Shown: one piece after another, positions 57,168 through 64,000 of the stretch
How positions within the stretch are numbered: position 1 is the first letter of the stretch
How the letters are laid out: every line of letters starts with the position of its first letter
Assembly: GCF_000348805.1 (NCBI RefSeq)
Contig: NC_020510.1
Span: 124,001 to 188,000, forward strand
From: Blattabacterium cuenoti BPAA
GTDB taxonomy: Bacteria; Bacteroidota; Bacteroidia; Flavobacteriales; Blattabacteriaceae
Reading direction: 5' to 3'
DNA: 64,000 bases
Made by a program: the position numbers and the translations under genes
The notes under the pieces: generated by a model
What the model was told of the DNA's origin: nothing
The model's database searches: none
What the model saw: only the letters and a program-made list of their open reading frames with translations

Positions 57168-59753
57168 ATGCTAGTTCTACCATCTACATTAAAAATATAC
57201 AATGCTTCAGCTGGTTCTGGAAAAACTACTTTTTTAGTTATCAATTATCTTTATATTTTATTAAAAAGTCCTTATCCTGACGAATATAAAAGAGTTCTAG
57301 CCTTAACTTTTACTAAAAAAGCTTCTGAAGAAATGAAAAATCGCATTTTACAATGCATAAAAGAATTTTCAAATAAAAAAGTTAAAAAAGAATATTGTTT
57401 TTTGTTTAATTATATGACAAAAAATTTAAGTTTAACAAAACATCAATTGTATCAACGTTCTGAAAAAATATTATCTCACATATTACACGATTTTTATTCT
57501 TTTTCTAGGAATATAAGTACAATAGATAAGTTTACTTATAACATTATAAGATCTCTTTTTCCAGAAAGAGAAATCCATTTAGAAATGGATACAGATCGAT
57601 TTTTATTGAAAATTGTAGAAAATATATTATACAAATTAAAAAATACTGAAGAATGGTCCAATGTTTTAATTCAATCTTCTTTAGAAAAACTAAAAAAAGG
57701 AAAAAATTGGGATTTGAGAAAAGAGTTATTTAAAATAGCTCATGTAATGGTTGAAGAAAATAATTTTTTTCCTATAAAAAAAATGAAAAAAATTTCTTTA
57801 GAAAATTTTTTGAAGTTAAAAAATACTCTAATTAAAAGAACTAAAGAATTCGAAAAACAATGTGAAAGAAAAGGAAAAAAATTTTTTCAACTTTTAGAAA
57901 AAGCTTCTATTCAAGAACATTCATTCATTCATTTAGATTTACCAAGATTTTTTCGAAAACTGAAAAATGGAAATATATTTTTTAATCCTTTTCATGAACG
58001 TATTGAAAAAAATATTCAAAAAGAAATATTTTATTCTAAATCTTTTTCTGATCTGAGCCAGAAAATACTCATAGAAAAAAATAGAAAAAAAATATTCCTA
58101 TTATATGAGGAAACAAAATCTATATATAAAAAAAATATATCCAATTATCTTTTGGATAAACTTTTTTTAAAAAACATAAGCATATTATCAATAATACATG
58201 AATTCGAAAAAGAATTTCATTCTATAAAAAATGAAAAAAAAATTATTTTAAATGCAGAATTAAATAAAATTCTTTACGAGAGAATTCTTGAAGGAACATT
58301 TCCAAAAATATATGAAAAAATAGGCACACAATATAAACATTATTTCATAGATGAATTTCAAGATATTTCATTTTTACAATGGCAAAATATTAAATTTTTA
58401 GTTGAAAATGCATTATCTGAAAATGGATCAGCTATGATAGTAGGAGACCCCAAACAATCTATATATAGATGGAGAGGCGGTGATTCTAAACAATTTATTA
58501 ATTTAATTTATTCTAAATCAAATCATTATAAAAAAGACATAAAAACTATAGAAAGAAATTTTCGTAGTTATGAAGAAATTGTAAAATTTAATAATTTACT
58601 TTATCAATCTATATCTAAAATATTTCATTCTACTATTTACCAAGATATATATACAAATTACAAACAAAAAATAGACAAAAAATATGGTGGATATGTAGAA
58701 ATAAATTTTATTCATGATTCTAAAAATTACAAGGAACATATTTATTCAAACATAAAAAATAAAATAGAAAAATTATTGAAACAAAAATATGTATTATCAG
58801 ATATTGCGATTTTAGTCAGAAACAATGAAGAAGCTCATTTTTTGTCTGAAAAATTAGTGACAGATGGTATTGTTGTAAATACTTCTGTTTCTTTACTAAT
58901 AAAAAATCATTTGGAAATCCAAATCATCATAAATTTTTTTTACATTATTGCTTATCCTCATTGTTACCAAAAAAGAGTTTTTTTAATTTTTTTATTATTA
59001 AAAAATAAATTCATTCGTACTAAAAGGAATCATCATGATTTCATTATAAAAATACTTTTTTTACCTTTAGATCTATTCTTAAAAAAGATTCTGTTTAAAA
59101 AAAGTTCATTAACATTAAAAAAATTATATAATCAATCTATATACAACATATCAGAAAAAATTATTGAATCTTTTGGATTATTAAATAAACGAAATTCTAC
59201 ATACATTTATTCTTTTTTAGATTTTGTTTATAGGTCTATAAAAAGGGTAGGAAATTCTGTTCTAGATTTTTTGGATTATTGGGAATTTCAAAAAGAAAAG
59301 GAAAGTATTGTGATTTCTGATCACATTAATGCTATTCGTATTATGACTATTCATAAATCTAAAGGATTGCAATTTCCTGTGGTCCTTATTCCTTTCACTG
59401 ATTGGAATCTTTTTTCTAAAGAAAAAGAAAAAGTTTGGATTAATGTTAATCCTCATTTATATAATGGATTAAACCCTATTTTTTTAGGAAAAATAGACCC
59501 CTATTTTAAACATATAAAACATGATAATAATATCCGAAATTTTTATGAAGATTATTTATCAAACATTAAATTTGACAACATTAATTTATTATATGTAGCG
59601 ACTACCCGTTCCATTGAACAACTCATTTTATTTTCAAAACTTGGAAATGATAAATCCGTATCATTTTACATCAAAAATTTTTTGTGTGAAAAAAAAATGT
59701 GGAATGAGAAAAAATGTCAGTATATTTTTGGAAAAGAAAAAAAAAATTCTTAG
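57168..59753 (+). CDS. UvrD/RecB-like superfamily 1 helicase lacking a nuclease domain
   Basis: I chose the ATG at 57168 (MLVLPSTLKIYNASAGSGKT), giving 861 residues; an upstream frame to 57048 overlaps fbaA. All SF1A helicase motifs are present: Walker A NASAGSGKTTFLV near 12, FTKKASEEMKNRI, motif II HYFIDEFQDISFLQW near 391, VGDPKQSIYRWRGGDSKQF near 425, ERNFRSYEEIVKF near 463, IMTIHKSKGLQFPVVLIPF near 725 and LYVATTRSIEQLILF near 809. Flavobacterial homologues, as I recall, continue for about 200 residues into a PD-(D/E)XK nuclease, whereas this protein stops about 40 residues after motif VI. It is lysine- and phenylalanine-rich in the helical inserts. Confidence 0.85.
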   Translation: MLVLPSTLKIYNASAGSGKTTFLVINYLYILLKSPYPDEYKRVLALTFTKKASEEMKNRILQCIKEFSNKKVKKEYCFLFNYMTKNLSLTKHQLYQRSEKILSHILHDFYSFSRNISTIDKFTYNIIRSLFPEREIHLEMDTDRFLLKIVENILYKLKNTEEWSNVLIQSSLEKLKKGKNWDLRKELFKIAHVMVEENNFFPIKKMKKISLENFLKLKNTLIKRTKEFEKQCERKGKKFFQLLEKASIQEHSFIHLDLPRFFRKLKNGNIFFNPFHERIEKNIQKEIFYSKSFSDLSQKILIEKNRKKIFLLYEETKSIYKKNISNYLLDKLFLKNISILSIIHEFEKEFHSIKNEKKIILNAELNKILYERILEGTFPKIYEKIGTQYKHYFIDEFQDISFLQWQNIKFLVENALSENGSAMIVGDPKQSIYRWRGGDSKQFINLIYSKSNHYKKDIKTIERNFRSYEEIVKFNNLLYQSISKIFHSTIYQDIYTNYKQKIDKKYGGYVEINFIHDSKNYKEHIYSNIKNKIEKLLKQKYVLSDIAILVRNNEEAHFLSEKLVTDGIVVNTSVSLLIKNHLEIQIIINFFYIIAYPHCYQKRVFLIFLLLKNKFIRTKRNHHDFIIKILFLPLDLFLKKILFKKSSLTLKKLYNQSIYNISEKIIESFGLLNKRNSTYIYSFLDFVYRSIKRVGNSVLDFLDYWEFQKEKESIVISDHINAIRIMTIHKSKGLQFPVVLIPFTDWNLFSKEKEKVWINVNPHLYNGLNPIFLGKIDPYFKHIKHDNNIRNFYEDYLSNIKFDNINLLYVATTRSIEQLILFSKLGNDKSVSFYIKNFLCEKKMWNEKKCQYIFGKEKKNS

Positions 59754-59754
59754 T

Positions 59755-60621
59755 TTATTTTACATGTTTTTCTGCATGATAAGAAGATCTAACTAATGGT
59801 CCACTTTCTACATATTTAAATCCCATTTTTAATCCAATTGTTTTCAATTTTTGAAATTGTTCTGGAAAAACGAAAAAACGAACAGGGTAATGTTTTAAGG
59901 AAGGTTGTAAATATTGTCCCATTGTCAGAATATCTACTTTAGATTTTATGATGTCTTTCATGGTTTCTATTATTTCTTCTTCTGTTTCTCCTAATCCTAA
60001 CATGATTCCTGTTTTTGTACGTATATCTTGATTTCTTTCTTTTATATATTGTAAAACTTCAAGACTACGATTATATTGAGCTTGAATACGAACTTTTTTT
60101 GTTAATCTGGAAACTGTTTCTACATTATGAGAAATCACTTCTGGCTTGATATCAATTATTTTATCTATTATTTTTTTTTCTCCTTTAAAATCGGGAATTA
60201 AAGCTTCTATTGTAATATTCGGATTAAAATATCGTACTTTTTGTATAGTATGAATCCATATAGAAGAACCCATATCCTGTAAATCATCTCGATTAACAGA
60301 AGTTAATACAGCATGTTTTATTTTTAGTATTTTTATAGATTTTGCTACTTTTTCTGGTTCTTTCCAATCTATTTTATTAGGACGTCCTGTTTTCACTCCA
60401 CAAAATCTACAAGATCTTGTACAAATATTTCCTAATATCATGAAAGTAGCCACCCCTTTATCCCAGCATTCTCCTATGTTGGGACAACTACCACTCTGAC
60501 AAATTGTGTTCAGTTTATGCAAAGAAACTAATTTTTGCAATTCATGATAATTTTTACTCATTGGTAATTTTACTTTTATCCACTTTGGTTTTTTTTGAAT
60601 AACATTCATATTTTTCTTCAA
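59755..60621 (-). CDS. lipA: Lipoyl synthase
   Basis: LipA is the radical-SAM enzyme that inserts two sulfurs into octanoyl chains on lipoate-dependent enzymes. The 288-residue protein has the auxiliary-cluster cysteines in TICQSGSCPNIGECWDKG near 40 and the radical-SAM motif GNICTRSCRFCGVKTGRPN near 68, followed by AVLTSVNRDDLQDMG near 108 and HNVETVSRLTKKVR near 160. The C-terminal RSSYHAEKH motif supplies the serine ligand of the auxiliary cluster. It is divergent from the NIF3-family gene, and its stop lies two bases from the helicase stop. Confidence 0.96.
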   Translation of the reverse strand: MKKNMNVIQKKPKWIKVKLPMSKNYHELQKLVSLHKLNTICQSGSCPNIGECWDKGVATFMILGNICTRSCRFCGVKTGRPNKIDWKEPEKVAKSIKILKIKHAVLTSVNRDDLQDMGSSIWIHTIQKVRYFNPNITIEALIPDFKGEKKIIDKIIDIKPEVISHNVETVSRLTKKVRIQAQYNRSLEVLQYIKERNQDIRTKTGIMLGLGETEEEIIETMKDIIKSKVDILTMGQYLQPSLKHYPVRFFVFPEQFQKLKTIGLKMGFKYVESGPLVRSSYHAEKHVK

Positions 60622-60709
60622 TTTTTATTATATATAACACTTTATATAAAAATATAAAAATCAATTTTTTTTGATAAATTTGTCAAAATATGTGTTTTTT
60701 ATTATTTAT

Positions 60710-61813
60710 ATGAAAGTGTTTGTTAGAGACATTGCTTATAGATTGGAAAATCTAGCTCCTCTAGAATATGCAGAATCTTATGATAACGTTGGATTAATAG
60801 TAGGATCATTTCATAAAGAAGTAAAAAAGGTATTGATTACTTTAGATCTCACTGAAGAGGTTTTTTATGAATCTCTCAAAAAAAAATGCGATTTGATAAT
60901 TTCTTTTCATCCTATCATTTTTAAATCTATTAAGAATATAACTGGAAAAACATTTTCAGAAAGAGTCATAATTCATGCGTTAAAAAATGATATATCTATT
61001 TATGTAATTCACACAAATTTAGATGTGGTATGGGAAGGAACTTCTTCTTATCTCTCCAAATTATTACGAATTAACAGAGAAAAAGTTCTTGTTTCAAAAA
61101 AAGAAACCATAAAAAAATTAATAACTTATGTTCCAATTAATTATGCTGAAAAAGTAAGAAATGCTTTATTTGAAGCAGGAGCTGGAAATATTTCTAATTA
61201 CAGTCATTGTAGTTATAATTTTGACGGATATGGAAGTTATATGGGAAATAAAAAAACCAAACCTTTTCTTGGAAAAAAAGAAATTTTTCATATAGAAAAA
61301 GAAACTTGTATTGGTGTTATTTTTCCTGATTATAAATTAGATATCATAAAAAAGACACTATTTCAAAATCATCCTTATGAAGAAATAGCTTACGAAATTT
61401 ATAACCTGGAAAATATTAATCCTTATATAGGAATAGGTTTTATAGGAAATCTTATAGAAAACATGAATGAACATGATTTTCTTTTTTTTCTAAAAGAAAA
61501 AATGAATCTTCTTTGTATTCGACATTCTAATTTGATAGAAAAAGAAATTCAAAAAGTTGCTATGATTCCAGGTTCAGGACGATTTGGAATCGAATCTGCT
61601 GTAAAAGAAAAAGCTGATGTTTTTATATCCTCTGATTTGAAATATCATGATTTTTTTAAATATGAAAAAAAAATATTAATTGTGGATATAGGGCATTATG
61701 AATCTGAAAAATTTATTAAAAATTTACTGAAATCTTTTTTAGATCAAAATTTTACTTCTATTTCTGTTTTTAAATCAGAAGTTCATACTAATCCAGTTAA
61801 ATATTTTTATTAA
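60710..61813 (+). CDS. NIF3/YbgI-family dinuclear metal-centre protein
   Basis: A conserved family forming a hexameric toroid with a two-metal site; its cellular role is unsettled. I chose the ATG at 60710 (MKVFVRDIAYRLENLAPLEY), giving 367 residues, the long form with a central insert of about 100-230. Family motifs are ESYDNVGLIVG near 22, DLIISFHPIIFKSIKNITG near 60 and VIHTNLDVVWEGTSSYLSKL near 100. At the end come MIPGSGRFGIESAVKEKADV near 285 and DIGHYESEKFIKNLL near 325, with metal-binding His and Glu. zf-like and thioredoxin-fold genes follow within a few bases. Confidence 0.9.
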   Translation: MKVFVRDIAYRLENLAPLEYAESYDNVGLIVGSFHKEVKKVLITLDLTEEVFYESLKKKCDLIISFHPIIFKSIKNITGKTFSERVIIHALKNDISIYVIHTNLDVVWEGTSSYLSKLLRINREKVLVSKKETIKKLITYVPINYAEKVRNALFEAGAGNISNYSHCSYNFDGYGSYMGNKKTKPFLGKKEIFHIEKETCIGVIFPDYKLDIIKKTLFQNHPYEEIAYEIYNLENINPYIGIGFIGNLIENMNEHDFLFFLKEKMNLLCIRHSNLIEKEIQKVAMIPGSGRFGIESAVKEKADVFISSDLKYHDFFKYEKKILIVDIGHYESEKFIKNLLKSFLDQNFTSISVFKSEVHTNPVKYFY

Positions 61814-61815
61814 TT

Positions 61816-62613
61816 ATGAGCCATAATAAAAAACAAGAATCCGCCGTTACTGTAGTAGATAAATTGAGAGTATTATATCATCTTCAATTAATAGATTCTC
61901 GTATGGATGAAATACGAAAGTTTCGTATAAATATTCCTATGGAGATAAAAAGTTTAGAAGAAGAACTAGAAAAAATGAAAAAAAAATTAGAACATTTTTA
62001 TGAAGATATTTTTTCTATAAAAGAAAATATAAATAAACAAAATAAAAATATTAAATCATCAGAAATATTGATCAATAAATATGAAAAACAAAAAGATCAT
62101 ATCAAAAATCATAAAGAATTATATTCTCTAGATAAAGAAATTGATTATCAAAAGTTAGAAATCCAATTAGCTAAAAAAAAAATTAAGGAATTGAATCTTC
62201 AAATTCATAAAAAGGAAGAAAATCTAAAGAAAAAAGAAGAGATATTAGAAAATAAAAAAGAACATCTTTTTCATAAAAAAAAAGAATTGAATAATATTCT
62301 CGTAGAAAATGAGAAAGAAGAACAAATTCTATTAGAAAAATCTTCATGTTTTTCCAAAAAAATAGATAATGATTTATTAAAAACTTATCAAAAAATCAGA
62401 AACGGAGTAAAAAATGGAATAGCTATTGCCCCAGTACAAAGAGGAGCTCCTTTGGGTTCTTATCTAGCAATAACACCTCAAAAATATTCTGAACTAATAC
62501 AACGTAATAAACTCTTAATAGATGAGCATAGTGGAAGAATATTAATAGATGCGGAATTGGCTGAGGAAGAAAAGAAAAAATCTTTTGTTTTTTGTTATAA
62601 AAAAAAAATATAG
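61816..62613 (+). CDS. Coiled-coil protein of the zinc-ribbon (CT398-like) family, without zinc cysteines
   Basis: A 265-residue protein with a very long coiled coil (about 20-185, with heptads rich in Lys, Glu, Ile and Leu) and a C-terminal ribbon-like fold. The start VTVVDKLRVLYHLQLIDSRM and the end NGIAIAPVQRGAPLGSYLAI, then LLIDEHSGRILIDAELAEEE, place it in the family often called zinc ribbon protein. Where other phyla have two CxxC pairs, this one has PLGS and DEHS. I recall Bacteroidetes members showing the same replacement, so it is probably not specific to this genome. Function unknown. Confidence 0.8.
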   Translation: MSHNKKQESAVTVVDKLRVLYHLQLIDSRMDEIRKFRINIPMEIKSLEEELEKMKKKLEHFYEDIFSIKENINKQNKNIKSSEILINKYEKQKDHIKNHKELYSLDKEIDYQKLEIQLAKKKIKELNLQIHKKEENLKKKEEILENKKEHLFHKKKELNNILVENEKEEQILLEKSSCFSKKIDNDLLKTYQKIRNGVKNGIAIAPVQRGAPLGSYLAITPQKYSELIQRNKLLIDEHSGRILIDAELAEEEKKKSFVFCYKKKI

Positions 62614-62616
62614 ATT

Positions 62617-63174
62617 ATGGTACGAACTTATTCTTCTAGTGAAATTAAAATTCGAATTAAAGATTTTGAATTATTAGAAGTTTCTTCAGGAGAAAAGAAG
62701 TTTTTGAAAACTTTTTTTTCGAATCAAGCAACTGTAATCATGTTTATTTGTAATCACTGTCCGTATGTTAAACACATCAATGCAGAATTAATTCGTTTAG
62801 CTAATGATTTTATTCCAAAAAGGATTTCATTTTTAGCTATCAATTCTAATGACGCAAAAAAGTATCCAGAAGATTCTACAGAAAATATGAAAAAAGTATA
62901 TTATCAATTAGGTTATCCTTTTCCTTATTTTTTTGATGAAACACAGGAAGTGGCTAAATATTATTGTGCAAAATGTACTCCTGAATTTTTTATATTTTCC
63001 GGAGAGGGGAATTTATGTTATCACGGACAATTAGATGATTCTAGACCTGGAAATGATGTTCCTGTTACAGGTAGTGATGTGAGAAATGTGTTGAAAAATA
63101 TTTTAAAAGGGAAAAAAATAATATCTCCGATAGTAAAATTGAGTTACGGATGTAATATCAAATGGAAAACATAA
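62617..63174 (+). CDS. Thioredoxin-fold protein (AhpC/TSA-like)
   Basis: A 185-residue protein with a thioredoxin fold: FSNQATVIMFICNHCPYVKH near 36-55, then LAINSNDAKKYPEDSTENMK near 78, YPFPYFFDETQEVAKYY near 101, AKCTPEFFIFS near 119 and a C-terminal glycine-rich segment GSDVRNVLKN. One cysteine in CNHC plus the later Cys in AKCTPE are placed as in the PRX-like redoxins. It is likely a thiol peroxidase or oxidoreductase; the substrate is unknown. Its 3' end overlaps the convergent DHH gene by 17 bp. Confidence 0.82.
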   Translation: MVRTYSSSEIKIRIKDFELLEVSSGEKKFLKTFFSNQATVIMFICNHCPYVKHINAELIRLANDFIPKRISFLAINSNDAKKYPEDSTENMKKVYYQLGYPFPYFFDETQEVAKYYCAKCTPEFFIFSGEGNLCYHGQLDDSRPGNDVPVTGSDVRNVLKNILKGKKIISPIVKLSYGCNIKWKT

Positions 63175-64000
63175 GAGGTTTATAATAATAGGGAATAATA
63201 TTTAAAAAATATTTTATAGATTCAGATAAATTTTTTTCTGATGTTCCTCCTGCCGCATTTCTGTGTCCTCCTCCTCTAAAATGTTTTCTCGCAAACATAT
63301 TTACGTCAAAATTTCCTTTCGAACGAAAGGAAATTTTGATAGGGAATTTTTCTTTTTCTTCAAAAAATAAGACTGAAAAAACAATGTTTTTAATACCTAA
63401 TCCATAGGTAATAATTCCTTCTTTATCTTCTGGTTTATAGGAATCAGAATTGATATCCGAAGCTTTTATGCTTGTATAAGCTGTTCTATATTTTTTAATA
63501 ATTTTCAATTTTTTTAAGGCTTTAGATAATAGTTTTAATCTGTTTTCATTGTATTTTTCTTGTAAATGATCATAAATAGAATTGATATCAATTCCCTTCT
63601 CTATTAATTTTCCTGCAATAAAATGAGTTTCTGAAGTAACAGAAGGAAAGCGAAAAAAACCTGTATCAGTCATTAATCCTACATATAAACACGTAGCTAT
63701 TTTTTTGTCTATTTTGTCTAAATTATTCATATCAGATATGAATCGAAAAACTAAAATACTGGTAGCTGCTACTGTAGGGTCTGAAAACATAAAATCAAAA
63801 CAAAATGGATAAGGATGATGATCAATTAATATTTTTTTTGCTTTCGAACACAAAAAAAGATTTTTTATCTTATTAATTCTTGAAAAATTATTAAAATCTA
63901 TAAAAAAAATATAATCAGAATTTACAATCTTTTTTTTTACTAAAGATTCTGTATGTTTAGAAAATACAAGGATATCCTCAGTTCCAGGAAGCCATTGAAA
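63158..64000 (-). CDS. DHH-family phosphoesterase (NrnA-like), partial
   Basis: The frame is open to the window end, so the 5' part lies outside; 280 codons are seen. It starts mid-domain with FQWLPGTEDILVFSKHTESL and keeps YIFFIDFNNFSRINKI. The DHH signature is in KKILIDHHPYPFCFDFMFSD, and the C-terminal DHHA1 substrate motif is FRGGGHRNAAGGTSEKNL. This fits bifunctional oligoribonuclease/pAp phosphatases of the NrnA type. The apparent start MCSKAK at 63853 is not real, because the protein continues upstream in the same frame with family sequence. Confidence 0.88.
   Translation of the reverse strand, partial: FQWLPGTEDILVFSKHTESLVKKKIVNSDYIFFIDFNNFSRINKIKNLFLCSKAKKILIDHHPYPFCFDFMFSDPTVAATSILVFRFISDMNNLDKIDKKIATCLYVGLMTDTGFFRFPSVTSETHFIAGKLIEKGIDINSIYDHLQEKYNENRLKLLSKALKKLKIIKKYRTAYTSIKASDINSDSYKPEDKEGIITYGLGIKNIVFSVLFFEEKEKFPIKISFRSKGNFDVNMFARKHFRGGGHRNAAGGTSEKNLSESIKYFLNIIPYYYKPLMFSI

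Noticed and set aside
60675..60682. TAAATTTG as a promoter of the NIF3-family gene
   Set aside because: It matches the -7 box, but no -33 element is present and such matches are expected by chance in most gaps of this composition.
63158..63853. 231-residue protein with start at 63853
   Set aside because: The same frame continues to the window edge with DHH-family sequence, so the real start lies outside.

Overview
This window comes from a very AT-rich, densely packed genome of the Bacteroidetes/Flavobacteriales type and most resembles Blattabacterium, the cockroach (and Mastotermes) endosymbiont. Four things support this: flavobacterial gene neighbourhoods (rpmB-rpmG-DUF4295-ftsY, rho-DUF4293, rpmF-accB-accC); Bacteroidetes-only families; a urease with fused gamma and beta subunits inside a reduced genome; and amino-acid and nucleotide biosynthesis genes kept while almost no regulators or mobile elements are visible. 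I assigned the genus by recognition, not by a search.

Layout. 1-5.7 kb: ftsY, DUF4295, rpmG and rpmB, then yebC, the RNase P RNA, tRNA-Ser, rmuC, the initiator tRNA and rho. 5.8-9.4 kb: a DUF4293 membrane protein, prfA, and the accC-accB-rpmF cluster. 9.5-15.5 kb: proS, a class 1A dihydroorotate dehydrogenase divergent from a fused UMP synthase, marC, a frameshifted rnpA, and fbp. 15.6-21.2 kb: a small lipoprotein, a short dUTPase, the nrdB/VRR-NUC/DUF1599 operon, plsC, rnhA, a SpoU-type methyltransferase, a frameshifted dCMP deaminase and tRNA-Leu. 21.2-28.6 kb: ureC and ureAB, divergent from the thrA-thrB-thrC operon. 28.6-39.9 kb: thyA, prs-rplY-tadA, dedA, a 39-codon membrane ORF, aroB, gyrA, prc, surE, ruvB. 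40.0-55.1 kb: an 11-gene purine block, purA-purB-purL-purE-purC-purF-purM-purN-purH-purD-guaA. 55.1-64 kb: accD, fbaA, a truncated RecB-like helicase, lipA, a NIF3 protein, a zinc-ribbon-like coiled-coil protein, a thioredoxin-fold protein, and a DHH phosphoesterase cut by the window end.

How the genes work together. prs makes PRPP, which feeds the purine block and the UMP synthase. thyA, the dUTPase, dCMP deaminase and NrdB supply DNA precursors. accB, accC and accD make malonyl-CoA, plsC makes phosphatidate and lipA makes lipoate. fbaA and fbp make a gluconeogenic pair. Urease releases ammonia, consistent with the known nitrogen-recycling role of these symbionts.

Most notable observations. 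Two probably important genes (rnpA and the dCMP deaminase) are each broken by an apparent loss of one A in a homopolymer, the kind of lesion that transcriptional slippage can rescue and that sequencing error can mimic. UMP synthase is an OPRT-ODC fusion with eukaryote-type motifs and sits beside a class 1A PyrD. The dUTPase lacks motif V. The RecB-like helicase has no nuclease domain. There is also a compact nrdB/VRR-NUC/DUF1599 operon. I found no CRISPR array, prophage or insertion sequence, and no clearly new multi-gene system.
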